This document shows positions 53,265 through 59,925 of a DNA stretch of 64,000 nt, piece after piece. Made by a program: the position numbers and the translations under genes. The DNA is taken from IMG/VR virus record IMGVR_UViG_3300045971_000149, positions 1 to 64,000 of that record, one strand, 5' to 3'. Position 1 is the stretch's first letter. Every line of letters begins with the position of its first letter. Source of the DNA: a virus. The notes below the pieces were generated by a model. It did not search any database, was not told the origin of the DNA, and saw only the letters and a list, made by a program, of their open reading frames with translations.

Positions 53265-53267
53265 CCG

Positions 53268-53495
53268 CTATCGCACTTCGAATCGACCTTTAGCGTCACG
53301 AGCTGGATTGCGATAGATGTCACGATAGCTGCCAGATGCTAGTTGATAGACTGCGATGTCGCGTTGCTCTGTCTTCCAGAGATTGTATACAAAGTTGCAG
53401 CATTCGCCTAGACTGTTGCTTTCAAACAACACCACAGCGTCATCATCGTGTGCCAGCTTGAACTCGGGATTAAGGTAGAAGCATTGGTATTCCAT
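53268..53495 (-). CDS. Small hypothetical protein
   Basis: 75 residues from ATG 53495 (MEYQCFYLNPEFKLAHDDDA); the open frame extends further but overlaps the gene upstream. Follows the DUF1737-like stop by one base. Function unknown. Confidence 0.55.
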   Translation of the reverse strand: MEYQCFYLNPEFKLAHDDDAVVLFESNSLGECCNFVYNLWKTEQRDIAVYQLASGSYRDIYRNPARDAKGRFEVR

Positions 53496-53496
53496 C

Positions 53497-53658
53497 TTAG
53501 ATCTTTGCGTCCTTAACCATAGCTTGACAGAAAAAACGGTAGCCATTGTCGCCACCAACAGACATACCACCTTGCAGTTTCCAACCATCTTCCAACATCT
53601 CGTTTACTGTGTCAGTGAGTGCGTCTGCGCTGGATTCTTGAACTGCAAAATATTCCAT
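53497..53658 (-). CDS. DUF1737-like small protein
   Basis: 53 residues (MEYFAVQESSADALTDTVNE, then GWKLQGGMSVG and QAMVKD). This follows the DUF1737 pattern of a short N-terminal strand, a VN-helix, and GWxxxGG. Function of the family unknown. AAAGGA site, promoter 8 upstream. Confidence 0.7.
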   Translation of the reverse strand: MEYFAVQESSADALTDTVNEMLEDGWKLQGGMSVGGDNGYRFFCQAMVKDAKI

Positions 53659-53684
53659 TGTGTGTCCTTTGTTGCTATGTATGT

Positions 53685-53713
53685 ATTATACTCTCTTTTG
53701 GACAGAGTGTCAA
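53685..53713 (-). promoter_or_regulatory. Early promoter 8; its -35 holds the upstream stop codon
   Basis: TTGACA, 17 nt, TATAAT. The TGA at 53710-53712 ends the 180-residue gene, so stop and -35 overlap. Confidence 0.85.
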
Positions 53714-54252
53714 CCAAAGTCCCGTGCCATCTTGTACTCGCAACGAGCAATCTCTTCCAACTGCTCCTTGATGCTATGCAAGCGATCATACAGGCGTTCC
53801 ATAGCCATATCCTGCTCAGGACCTTCGCCCAATGCACCTTCCTGGTATGCATCCAACTGCTCCTGGATAGCGATCTGCTCTTCGCACAGGTTGCCCACAT
53901 CGCCTACCATCACCTTAGGAACCATAACCTTAGCCACTGCGGCAGCGGCCTTCTCCTGTGCAATCTCTACCAACTGGCCTGCATACTTGTTGATGCGCGG
54001 CACACCTTTCACGTTGGGCTTGCGCCAGTATGCGATCTGCTTGTCGGACAAGCGGTTGAACTTGCTGTAGAAGTTAGCCATTGACGTGCCCATACGTGCA
54101 TCGGCGGGTGTGAAGCCAATGCCGTTCTGGTAGCGGGTCTGTTCGCTTACTTGCTCGTCACGCACTTGGCGTTCGTTGAGCACTACCAAAGCACGGGCAA
54201 TGGCCTTGTTAGAAGTGTTCAGCAGGTCCAGGATTTGTTGCTTGCTTGTCAT
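53710..54252 (-). CDS. Helical hypothetical protein
   Basis: 180 residues, largely coiled (SNKAIARALVVLNERQVRDE; EEQIAIQEQLDAYQEGALGE; LYDRLHSIKEQLEEIARCEY). No family recognised. The last codons are GGT TGA in the -35 of promoter 8. AAGGAG site upstream. Confidence 0.6.
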   Translation of the reverse strand: MTSKQQILDLLNTSNKAIARALVVLNERQVRDEQVSEQTRYQNGIGFTPADARMGTSMANFYSKFNRLSDKQIAYWRKPNVKGVPRINKYAGQLVEIAQEKAAAAVAKVMVPKVMVGDVGNLCEEQIAIQEQLDAYQEGALGEGPEQDMAMERLYDRLHSIKEQLEEIARCEYKMARDFG

Positions 54253-54278
54253 ACAGTACTCCTTGTTGCGATGTATGT

Positions 54279-54307
54279 ATTATACAATCAAACAGAAGCC
54301 TTGTCAA
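54279..54307 (-). promoter_or_regulatory. Early promoter 9, within the end of the upstream gene
   Basis: TTGACA, 17 nt, TATAAT. The coding end of the 59-residue gene (VDKASV) runs through the -35 and the spacer. Confidence 0.85.
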
Positions 54308-54467
54308 CCTCTTTCTTCAGTTCGCTGTAGTTCTTCATCACAAAGACGTACTCGTCCTGTGTGAGTTTTGTTGCAGAAGCAGCTCTAGGATCGAGCATGT
54401 TCCACTTGCCGCTGCGTTGCACCTTGACGTAGGCTTTGAAGTCTTTCAGTTGCTTTGCTGTAAACAT
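54288..54467 (-). CDS. 59-residue hypothetical protein
   Basis: From ATG 54467 (MFTAKQLKDFKAYVKVQRSG); AAGGAG lies upstream. Basic N-terminal half and acidic end. Its tail codons double as promoter 9. Function unknown. Confidence 0.55.
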   Translation of the reverse strand: MFTAKQLKDFKAYVKVQRSGKWNMLDPRAASATKLTQDEYVFVMKNYSELKKEVDKASV

Positions 54468-54492
54468 TGTGTCTCCTTGTTGCGATGTATGT

Positions 54493-54521
54493 ATTATACA
54501 ATCAAACTGCAGACCTGTCAA
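54493..54521 (-). promoter_or_regulatory. Early promoter 10
   Basis: TTGACA, 17 nt, TATAAT, conserved ACATACATCGCAACAAGGAG leader. Confidence 0.85.
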
Positions 54522-54527
54522 CCGGAA

Positions 54528-54701
54528 TCAGTACGTCTCTTTGTGGATTGTGAACTGATCTGCAGGATACTTTGCTTTGAACTCATCCGTAGCCATGTAC
54601 TCGCGCAAGGCTTTGGCGTCAAAGAACACCTTACTCAGGACCGATTGTAGCTTGCCGATTGGGCACACTGTAAGATAGACTGACTTCGCTTTACCTGCCA
54701 T
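54528..54701 (-). CDS. 57-residue hypothetical protein
   Basis: MAGKAKSVYLTVCPIGKLQS to TIHKETY. Basic alpha/beta; ATG overlaps the stop of the 36-residue ORF (TAATG), so the two are coupled. Function unknown. Confidence 0.55.
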   Translation of the reverse strand: MAGKAKSVYLTVCPIGKLQSVLSKVFFDAKALREYMATDEFKAKYPADQFTIHKETY

Positions 54702-54811
54702 TAGAGTTCTCCTGTGATCAAATAGAATGCCAAGTCGGCATCAAAGGGTTCCCAAGGGACGATACATTCCAATCCTACCCAATGAATGTACTCGTTGCTG
54801 AATGTAGACAT
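54701..54811 (-). CDS. 36-residue hypothetical protein
   Basis: MSTFSNEYIHWVGLECIVPW to LITGEL, downstream of promoter 11 with AAAGGAACGAT before the ATG. Aromatic-rich. Could be a leader for the coupled 57-residue gene. Confidence 0.45.
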   Translation of the reverse strand: MSTFSNEYIHWVGLECIVPWEPFDADLAFYLITGEL

Positions 54812-54833
54812 ATCGTTCCTTTGTTTGTGTGCT

Positions 54834-54862
54834 ATTATAACACGTTATTGCAGATTGAGCAA
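54834..54862 (-). promoter_or_regulatory. Early promoter 11, weak -35
   Basis: TATAAT with TTGCTC 17 nt upstream, inside the 3' end of the gene at 54845. The -35 is degenerate compared with the others. Confidence 0.5.
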
Positions 54863-55216
54863 CTCTTTTTCTTCCTGGCTCAACTTCGCAAGGGCGTTCT
54901 GACGAACCAAATACTTGCGCTCTGCTTCGGCACGTTCTTCTTCTTTCCACTTCACTGCCCAGCTTAGGTCGTCCAAATCAGACTCTGCATCGGTGCTGTA
55001 GAAGAAGTCGACTTCGAAGTAAGTGCGATCGCGTTTGTCCAGATCAAACAGGCTAAACGTCATGTCGTTGCGAGCAGCCATTTCAAAGTTCGCGTGTTGG
55101 GCACGTTGCAGGACTGCCATCAAACGATTTGGGTAGGATGCCTCTTGTTCTTCAAGCATTGCCTGACGCACTACTTCTTCCCGGGCCATACGCTCTGCTT
55201 TAGTTTCTTTTGCCAT
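54845..55216 (-). CDS. Charged helical hypothetical protein
   Basis: 123 residues from the second ATG (MAKETKAERMAREEVVRQAM); the first, 9 nt earlier, abuts AAGG too closely. Glu/Arg-rich coiled ends flank a beta-like segment (MTFSLFDLDKRDRTYFEVDF). Function unknown. Confidence 0.55.
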   Translation of the reverse strand: MAKETKAERMAREEVVRQAMLEEQEASYPNRLMAVLQRAQHANFEMAARNDMTFSLFDLDKRDRTYFEVDFFYSTDAESDLDDLSWAVKWKEEERAEAERKYLVRQNALAKLSQEEKELLNLQ

Positions 55217-55244
55217 TTCGTTCATCCTTTTTGTCTATGCGTTA

Positions 55245-55273
55245 ATTATAGCAAGGTTTTACCAAAGCGTCAA
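55245..55273 (-). promoter_or_regulatory. Early promoter 12
   Basis: TTGACG, 17 nt, TATAAT. The leader lacks the ACATACAT element. Confidence 0.7.
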
Positions 55274-55304
55274 CACCTATTTCAAAGACCCTACAGGGTG
55301 ATGG

Positions 55305-55312
55305 GATAAATA
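55305..55312 (+). promoter_or_regulatory. Late-like octamer upstream of GIY-YIG gene
   Basis: GATAAATA on the + strand, 64 nt upstream of ATG 55377. The only late-like signal in the early region. Confidence 0.35.
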
Positions 55313-55376
55313 AAAGTGCCGCTCGCGACACGCCAATGTCCAGCAGCTCTAACAGTTTATAAGGAACTAATCAGCA

Positions 55377-55727
55377 ATGTATTTACACTTCTATGTCTAC
55401 GCCTATCTGCGTATTGACGGCACACCCTACTACAAAGGCAATGGTGATCGAGCTTACGCAAAACACCGCATTCCTGTGCCAAAAGATCGATCGAGGATCG
55501 TGTTCCTTGAGACAAACCTAACTGATATCGGCGCATTGGCAATTGAGCGCAGACTGATTGCTTGGTACGGACGCAAGGACTTAGGCACAGGTATCTTGCG
55601 TAACCTTACAGACGGCGGCGAAGGTTCAAGTGGAGCAACTAGATCACAAGAAACTCGCGATAAAATATCAGCCGCAAAGAAAGGCATACCTGCTCATAAC
55701 AAAGGAAAAACGAGTAGGAAGAGTTAG
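55377..55727 (+). CDS. GIY-YIG homing endonuclease on the opposite strand
   Basis: 116 residues. [19 protein letters not shown] is the GIY-YIG motif (YxYxYxxxDGxPYYxGKG type), followed by RAYAKH, an Arg/Glu-containing helix ([13 protein letters not shown]) and [10 protein letters not shown]. The C-terminus has one NUMOD3-like unit ([20 protein letters not shown]). Free-standing, the only + strand gene in the early array, and flanked by a minus-strand promoter with no gene of its own. Both suggest insertion as a mobile element. Confidence 0.8.
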   Translation: MYLHFYVYAYLRIDGTPYYKGNGDRAYAKHRIPVPKDRSRIVFLETNLTDIGALAIERRLIAWYGRKDLGTGILRNLTDGGEGSSGATRSQETRDKISAAKKGIPAHNKGKTSRKS

Positions 55728-55753
55728 TTCCTACTGTTTGTTGCTATGTATGT

Positions 55754-55782
55754 ATTTTACAACCGAAATGTCTACTTGTCAA
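55754..55782 (-). promoter_or_regulatory. Early promoter 13, orphan, antisense to the GIY-YIG gene
   Basis: TTGACA, 17 nt, TAAAAT, then the conserved ACATACATAGCAACAAACAG leader, but no ATG follows; instead it runs antisense into the endonuclease gene. Confidence 0.75.
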
Positions 55783-55927
55783 GTGCTGTTAGGTCTTTTT
55801 TCAACCATGCAAGGTTAGTGGAACTCATCAACCGCAGACCATGGCGGAAGGCTATGTAGACTGACTTGGCGCCGCCTACGTGCTTCTCAATTATGAAAGT
55901 CTTGTACTGAAACCTATCTTTGATCAT
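55772..55927 (-). CDS. 51-residue hypothetical protein
   Basis: From ATG 55927 (MIKDRFQYKTFIIEKHVGGA), 1 nt after the previous stop. Basic, beta then alpha. The longer open frame upstream overlaps the neighbouring gene. Function unknown. Confidence 0.55.
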   Translation of the reverse strand: MIKDRFQYKTFIIEKHVGGAKSVYIAFRHGLRLMSSTNLAWLKKDLTALDK

Positions 55928-55928
55928 G

Positions 55929-56120
55929 TTAGGCAACCTTTGTGATCTCACCGCGCCAGTAGCACTCGTAGGATCCACCGTCCCAACGTGCCTTGTAGGC
56001 CTGCGCTTCTTCCAGTGTTGTAAAGAACTTGGTGTCACTTGGATCGCAGCGTTGACCCCAACCTGCTTCGTACTCGGTGATCACTACCTTATACAGTGTT
56101 CCCATCTTGACTTCGGACAT
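55929..56120 (-). CDS. 63-residue hypothetical protein
   Basis: From ATG 56120 preceded by AAGGAGAAGCAA (MSEVKMGTLYKVVITEYEAG). FFTTLEEAQAYKARWDGGSY looks like a small alpha/beta unit seen in phage small proteins. Function unknown. Confidence 0.6.
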   Translation of the reverse strand: MSEVKMGTLYKVVITEYEAGWGQRCDPSDTKFFTTLEEAQAYKARWDGGSYECYWRGEITKVA

Positions 56121-56145
56121 TTGCTTCTCCTTACTTGATGTATGT

Positions 56146-56174
56146 AGTATAACGCCGATCAGAGAAGATGTCAA
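56146..56174 (-). promoter_or_regulatory. Early promoter 14; -35 holds the upstream stop codon
   Basis: TTGACA, 17 nt, TATACT. TGA at 56171-56173 ends the gene before. Confidence 0.8.
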
Positions 56175-56365
56175 CCAACGAACTCCCTAACCCAATGAAA
56201 CCGTGTTGTAGCAGGCATCCACCGATACTGTTGACGCCTGCGTTCCTCTGTCTCAAAGTCGTAGCAGACGCAAACCCAACCGCGGTCTTCGGAGAACGCC
56301 ACCTTGTCAGCGACCTTCACAACCTGTACATACCTGCCGTCCATCATCTTTGCTACTATCATCAT
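56171..56365 (-). CDS. 64-residue hypothetical protein
   Basis: MMIVAKMMDGRYVQVVKVAD start with AGGAGG immediately upstream; FETEERRRQQYRWMPATTRF at the end. Function unknown. Its TGA lies within promoter 14. Confidence 0.55.
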   Translation of the reverse strand: MMIVAKMMDGRYVQVVKVADKVAFSEDRGWVCVCYDFETEERRRQQYRWMPATTRFHWVREFVG

Positions 56366-56388
56366 ATCGCCTCCTAGTCCATGCATGT

Positions 56389-56417
56389 ATTATAGCAAAG
56401 AATAAAGACCCTGTCAA
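56389..56417 (-). promoter_or_regulatory. Early promoter 15
   Basis: TTGACA, 17 nt, TATAAT. Confidence 0.8.
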
Positions 56418-56528
56418 CTGATGGGAATTAAACGGTTTACAGCAATGTTTCAGGTGGTCTGCGCATTAGCGACAACAGCAGCGATTCTACCGCTGTACGT
56501 CTATCTGAGGCCTATATAAATCAATGAC

Positions 56529-56717
56529 TTACGTCGCCTTAACCGTAGCATCTGAGACAACTTTAAGTAGATCAAATAAACGAGCCGTTCCGCAGGAGTA
56601 GGCAACAGTGTGAAGCTCGCCCTTATGCCCACACGTTCCACTCCGAACACAAGGGCAATCACATCGGAAAGGGCACACCTGCCCAATTGGGATCCTGCCC
56701 TGCACAAGGGTGCTCAC
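56529..56717 (-). CDS. Cys-rich small zinc-ribbon-like protein
   Basis: 62 residues from a GTG overlapping the stop of the membrane protein gene (GTGA). VCPFRCDCPCVRSGTCGHKG, then VAYSCGTARL, has nine Cys/His that could form a zinc site. The translational coupling supports it. Function unknown. Confidence 0.5.
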   Translation of the reverse strand: MSTLVQGRIPIGQVCPFRCDCPCVRSGTCGHKGELHTVAYSCGTARLFDLLKVVSDATVKAT

Positions 56718-56839
56718 TTTGCCACCTGTGTCACTGCCGCCTTAGTCGCTTCGATTCCTTTATCAGCAACCTTAGCAACCCCAGCGAAGCCCACGGTTGC
56801 TACCGCGATGCCCAAGATGAATCCGATTAGAAATTGCAT
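56714..56839 (-). CDS. 41-residue membrane protein
   Basis: MQFLIGFILGIAVATVGFAG then an amphipathic helix. One N-terminal transmembrane helix with AAGGAAAC upstream. Third in the promoter 16 operon after the 119-residue gene, coupled to the Cys-rich ORF by GTGA. Confidence 0.6.
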   Translation of the reverse strand: MQFLIGFILGIAVATVGFAGVAKVADKGIEATKAAVTQVAK

Positions 56840-56851
56840 AGTGTTTCCTTG

Positions 56852-57211
56852 TTAAGCAATTGACTTGAAGTAACCATAAGGGATGCCTTGTTCCCAGCAA
56901 AAGTAGTCCCAGTCGCCGTTGCAACCGCTAGCTTCCATCAACCAACGCAGTGCATCTTCACGTGAACCAGCACCAGTTGCAATCGTAGCGCGAACCAGCA
57001 ACTCCAGCTTCTCGATAGCCGCAACCTGATCCAACTCACGTTGTTCCCACACAACCTTAGCCTGCTCACCCAAACGGGTTAGCATCTCCACCAAGTCTTC
57101 TTCTGTGCAGGAAGCAAAGTCTACCCAACGAGGACGCACGTTGTACACTTCCTTGTAGAAGTCCCAGTACTCTGCTACCAGTTCGTCTTTGCGGGTCATT
57201 ACGTATTCCAT
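56852..57211 (-). CDS. Conserved phage hypothetical protein
   Basis: 119 residues. ELVAEYWDFYKEVYNVRPRW resembles a conserved motif (ELxxxYxDxxKDxYGxRPR) of small phage proteins of unknown function. Helical throughout. AAAGGACACACA before the ATG; first gene of the promoter 16 operon. Confidence 0.65.
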   Translation of the reverse strand: MEYVMTRKDELVAEYWDFYKEVYNVRPRWVDFASCTEEDLVEMLTRLGEQAKVVWEQRELDQVAAIEKLELLVRATIATGAGSREDALRWLMEASGCNGDWDYFCWEQGIPYGYFKSIA

Positions 57212-57237
57212 TGTGTGTCCTTTGTTGCTATGTATGT

Positions 57238-57266
57238 ATTATACTCTCAATTCGCAGGGCTGTCAA
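57238..57266 (-). promoter_or_regulatory. Early promoter 16
   Basis: TTGACA, 17 nt, TATAAT. Confidence 0.85.
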
Positions 57267-57267
57267 C

Positions 57268-57384
57268 CTATCCCTTAGCGATCTTGATAGCAAGTGCAAT
57301 CAACTGTGCGGTAGTCAACGGAACGAACTTTTGGTCCTGAGCCCGCTTAACGTGATCTGCTTGAACAATAGTAAACTGTGGCAT
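57268..57384 (-). CDS. 38-residue hypothetical protein
   Basis: MPQFTIVQADHVKRAQDQKF to AIKIAKG. AAGGAAACAAC before the ATG, promoter 17 upstream. Two short helices. Function unknown. Confidence 0.55.
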   Translation of the reverse strand: MPQFTIVQADHVKRAQDQKFVPLTTAQLIALAIKIAKG

Positions 57385-57414
57385 GTTGTTTCCTTAGTGT
57401 GTTGCGATGTATGT

Positions 57415-57443
57415 ATTATAAGGCCAATTCGGAAAACTGTCAA
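57415..57443 (-). promoter_or_regulatory. Early promoter 17; -35 holds the upstream stop codon
   Basis: TTGACA, 17 nt, TATAAT. TGA at 57440-57442 ends the YodL-like gene. Confidence 0.85.
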
Positions 57444-57757
57444 GTAGTCTCTTCCAGTTCTTCCCATCCCATAGAAGCACACAAGTAGTTCACACCGTCC
57501 ACTTCTACAATGTCGCCTACACTAACAGAGCGACCACGTCCGTACAGTTGCTCGCGTTCGCCTTGACGCGACGGGTTGTTTGTCAGGTCAAATGCTTCTT
57601 CAGCAGCGTCAATGCCTTCTGCATCAACTGCAAAGCAAGGGCGGATCTCATAGGATTTGTAGTTGTCCATTGCCACGTTGGCTTGACCACGCTTGCTAGT
57701 GTAGAAAGACATTATCAGTTCTGCAGGGGCTAGCTTGATAGTTACTACTGAAATCAT
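57440..57757 (-). CDS. YodL-like domain small protein
   Basis: 105 residues. FDLTNNPSRQGEREQLYGRG then RSVSVGDIVEVDGVNYLC and GWEEL match the pattern seen in YodL-like proteins of plasmids and phages (FxLTNN...RSLSVGDVVxxxG..Y.c..xGW). Molecular role unknown. AAGGAGCACACA before the ATG. Confidence 0.65.
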   Translation of the reverse strand: MISVVTIKLAPAELIMSFYTSKRGQANVAMDNYKSYEIRPCFAVDAEGIDAAEEAFDLTNNPSRQGEREQLYGRGRSVSVGDIVEVDGVNYLCASMGWEELEETT

Positions 57758-57783
57758 TGTGTGCTCCTTGTTGCGATGTATGT

Positions 57784-57812
57784 ATTATAACAAAGAAAGC
57801 AGGGGCTGTCAA
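57784..57812 (-). promoter_or_regulatory. Early promoter 18
   Basis: TTGACA, 17 nt, TATAAT. Confidence 0.85.
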
Positions 57813-57821
57813 CCCCGTTGC

Positions 57822-58043
57822 TTACTTGAGACCAAACAGTCTTGCAGCTTCTAACGCAGCAGCAGGCAGCGGCTCGCCCGTGCTTTTTGCAATAGTAAAC
57901 GCGGCTTGCATTGCAGCAAGTTGCGCAGGGCTAACACGCACACCCAAATAGGAGCCAACCTCAACTTTAGCTTGCAAACTGCGCAAACTGTTAAGTTGAC
58001 GCTTGGACAAGTTGGAAACTACTGCGGATTGTACTGGAGTCAT
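57822..58043 (-). CDS. Small helical hypothetical protein
   Basis: 73 residues (MTPVQSAVVSNLSKRQLNSL; LAAMQAAFTIAKSTGEPLPA). Function unknown. Own promoter and AAAGGAACACAAA leader. Confidence 0.6.
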   Translation of the reverse strand: MTPVQSAVVSNLSKRQLNSLRSLQAKVEVGSYLGVRVSPAQLAAMQAAFTIAKSTGEPLPAAALEAARLFGLK

Positions 58044-58070
58044 TTTGTGTTCCTTTGTTGCGATGTATGT

Positions 58071-58099
58071 ATTATAGCGCCTTTCAATAACCCTGTCAA
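58071..58099 (-). promoter_or_regulatory. Early promoter 19
   Basis: TTGACA, 17 nt, TATAAT. Confidence 0.85.
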
Positions 58100-58107
58100 C
58101 CGATGGG

Positions 58108-58317
58108 TTATTCCTTCTCTTGCACCCAGAGGCTATCTAGGTCTGCATCTAGGTCTGCCAGCAACCCTGCAATCGCAAAGGCGTACTCATCACCAACATC
58201 TGTACCACCTAACTCTTGGGCAATAATTGCAGCGGCCGACTCCAGGCGCATCTTGGCCTGTGACAGGTTGTAGATTGCCTTACGTTGCTCTGCGGTGAGC
58301 GTTGCGGTGTTAGTCAT
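58108..58317 (-). CDS. Small helical hypothetical protein
   Basis: 69 residues (MTNTATLTAEQRKAIYNLSQ; AIAGLLADLDADLDSLWVQE). Second gene of the promoter 20 pair, 3 nt after the 57-residue gene. Function unknown. Confidence 0.6.
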   Translation of the reverse strand: MTNTATLTAEQRKAIYNLSQAKMRLESAAAIIAQELGGTDVGDEYAFAIAGLLADLDADLDSLWVQEKE

Positions 58318-58320
58318 GCC

Positions 58321-58494
58321 CTATGCGCCTTCAATGCTTTCCAGCTCATGCAGTTGCACCATCAAGTCCAAACGCACGGCGTACAGGGCGTTGATCTCAT
58401 CCTCCATCCCATCCAACAGTTCCAGCAAGTCAATAGATCCTTGCAAGCGCAGGATTGCCATTTCCAAGTGGTGTGTTGCAGTAGTTCCGTCCAT
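58321..58494 (-). CDS. 57-residue helical protein
   Basis: MDGTTATHHLEMAILRLQGS to LESIEGA, an amphipathic helix pair (IDLLELLDGMEDEINALYAV). AAGGAGTACACA before the ATG. Function unknown. Confidence 0.6.
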   Translation of the reverse strand: MDGTTATHHLEMAILRLQGSIDLLELLDGMEDEINALYAVRLDLMVQLHELESIEGA

Positions 58495-58520
58495 TGTGTA
58501 CTCCTTGTTGCGATGTATGT

Positions 58521-58549
58521 ATTATAACGCTAAAGTGTGCAGCAGTCAA
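58521..58549 (-). promoter_or_regulatory. Early promoter 20
   Basis: TTGACT, 17 nt, TATAAT. Confidence 0.8.
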
Positions 58550-58576
58550 CCAAAGACCCTGCACACTATAGGGCTA

Positions 58577-58810
58577 TTAATTTACTGTGTTGCAGCCCAT
58601 CAACTTACCCTTCAAGCTGTACGCACAAGCGTAAATGCGACCGGGCTCCATGCTGTCCTCTGTGCACGTTACAAACGCAAGCACTTCATCCTTGCCCTGA
58701 TACTTTACAACTTTAGCACTTTGTTGCAGGAAGTTGTTGCCGAAGGGCAGTTGCTTTTTAGCAACGGTGAATGCAATGCCGTTTGCGCTAACAGTAATGT
58801 CGTTTTTCAT
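58577..58810 (-). CDS. Small hypothetical protein
   Basis: 77 residues from ATG 58810 (MKNDITVSANGIAFTVAKKQ), AAAGGGCTTT before it. Beta-rich (DEVLAFVTCTEDSMEPGRIY). Function unknown. Confidence 0.6.
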   Translation of the reverse strand: MKNDITVSANGIAFTVAKKQLPFGNNFLQQSAKVVKYQGKDEVLAFVTCTEDSMEPGRIYACAYSLKGKLMGCNTVN

Positions 58811-58837
58811 AAAGCCCTTTGTGTTGTTTAAGTATGT

Positions 58838-58866
58838 ATTATAACGCAAAGAAGGGCTACTGTCAA
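58838..58866 (-). promoter_or_regulatory. Early promoter 21
   Basis: TTGACA, 17 nt, TATAAT; leader shorter than usual. Confidence 0.8.
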
Positions 58867-58889
58867 CAATAGCCCTTCACGTTAGTCAA

Positions 58890-59150
58890 CTATGCAAGCA
58901 CACACTTGACAGTAATTCCTGCACCAAAACTACGGTGCCATGCCTCGGGTTCCTGCGTAAGCGTAACATTTTCCGCACCGCAAGCGGCACGCAATGCAGC
59001 AAGTGCCTTGTCGTTTCCGCGGTAATAGCACTTAACGCGGCGTTGGTTGCCCGTGTGTCCTGTTGTTTTGTTTGTGTACATCATATTTCCGTTAACGCCG
59101 TTGGCGCGCATGATGTTACGGACTTGCAGGGTGGTAAGCAGTTTAGCCAT
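58890..59150 (-). CDS. Small basic hypothetical protein
   Basis: 86 residues (MAKLLTTLQVRNIMRANGVN; RRVKCYYRGNDKALAALRAA). Possibly nucleic-acid binding by composition (inference). AAAGGAAACGAA before the ATG. Confidence 0.6.
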   Translation of the reverse strand: MAKLLTTLQVRNIMRANGVNGNMMYTNKTTGHTGNQRRVKCYYRGNDKALAALRAACGAENVTLTQEPEAWHRSFGAGITVKCVLA

Positions 59151-59177
59151 TTCGTTTCCTTTTGCGTTTAAAAATGT

Positions 59178-59206
59178 ATTATAACAGCAAAGCGCAAAGT
59201 TGTCAA
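59178..59206 (-). promoter_or_regulatory. Early promoter 22
   Basis: TTGACA, 17 nt, TATAAT. Confidence 0.8.
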
Positions 59207-59230
59207 CAACCCTACGCTTTACTCAACTAC

Positions 59231-59551
59231 TTAAAATTCGTACACGTCGTCCGTTTCCTCAACCCACAGTGTGCCATCCTTGCGTTTGTACACTACAACG
59301 TCCTTGCCGTAAAAGCGTTCGTCTTCGTATGCACTGCCCATAAAGTCGTACACTTCCACACCTTCAACCCGCTTCATGTCGCGCAGTGCAAAGCGTTCCA
59401 CAATCGTGTCGCCGTCATCGCCGTCGCTTGCAAGTGTCCAACCTTCTGTTCCAATGTTGTACTTCACATTGTCTTGCCAACGTGCGTCATCTTGCCACAG
59501 TGTTTGCAACAATTGCAGTTTCACAAACTTCAGCGTTTTAACTTCTTTCAT
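59231..59551 (-). CDS. Hypothetical protein
   Basis: 106 residues (MKEVKTLKFVKLQLLQTLWQ; YEDERFYGKDVVVYKRKDGT). Beta-rich C-terminal half ending WVEETDDVYEF. Function unknown. AAAGGAACTGT before the ATG. Confidence 0.6.
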   Translation of the reverse strand: MKEVKTLKFVKLQLLQTLWQDDARWQDNVKYNIGTEGWTLASDGDDGDTIVERFALRDMKRVEGVEVYDFMGSAYEDERFYGKDVVVYKRKDGTLWVEETDDVYEF

Positions 59552-59576
59552 ACAGTTCCTTTGTTGCTATGTGTGT

Positions 59577-59605
59577 ATTATAGCAGCAAAGCGCAAAGCT
59601 GTCAA
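59577..59605 (-). promoter_or_regulatory. Early promoter 23
   Basis: TTGACA, 17 nt, TATAAT, preceded by the AACCCTA / TAGGGTT hairpin (59607-59627). Confidence 0.85.
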
Positions 59606-59606
59606 C

Positions 59607-59627
59607 AACCCTATGCACTGTAGGGTT
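59607..59627 (-). terminator. ACCCTA hairpin at the end of the AAA ATPase 2 unit
   Basis: AACCCTA / TAGGGTT with a 7-nt loop, overlapping the stop codon of the 92-residue gene. Same element as at 52423 and 51721. Confidence 0.55.
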
Positions 59628-59904
59628 ATACCTCTTCCTCTTCTGTCTCCTTGACTTCCCACAACGGCTCAGCGAAGTCGTAGCCTTCTGATATCAGTTC
59701 CTCTGCTGCACGGATGAACTCGGCTTGTAGATCCCATACTGCGGCTGCGATGCGTTCGTCTTTCTTGCGGCGTGCTCGAGCAGTGCCTTCCTGATAGATC
59801 ATTCCGTAGTGTTCTTTGCAGTAGCTCGATTCATTGTGAAGAGCAGTGCAACCACAAGGAACGTTGCCGTTCCCCAGGTATTGGCATTCAGTTACTTTGT
59901 CCAT
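59626..59904 (-). CDS. Zinc-binding small protein
   Basis: 92 residues. The N-terminus has C8, C17, C19, H23 and CKEH (C29-H32), a probable zinc site, then a long helix (ERIAAAVWDLQAEFIRAAEE) and an acidic end. Second gene of the AAA ATPase 2 operon (21 nt after its stop). A similar Cys/His pattern occurs in other phage small proteins. Confidence 0.6.
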   Translation of the reverse strand: MDKVTECQYLGNGNVPCGCTALHNESSYCKEHYGMIYQEGTARARRKKDERIAAAVWDLQAEFIRAAEELISEGYDFAEPLWEVKETEEEEV

Positions 59905-59925
59905 TTTCGTTATCCTTTGTTATTT

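Noticed and set aside
54741-54950. A minus-strand ORF of 69 codons overlapping promoter 11
   Set aside because: Overlaps two better supported genes in other frames and crosses a promoter.
56419-56517. A + strand ORF of 32 codons coding a hydrophobic peptide (MGIKRFTAMFQVVCAL...)
   Set aside because: No ribosome-binding site or + strand promoter; region is downstream of a minus-strand operon and opposite promoter 15.
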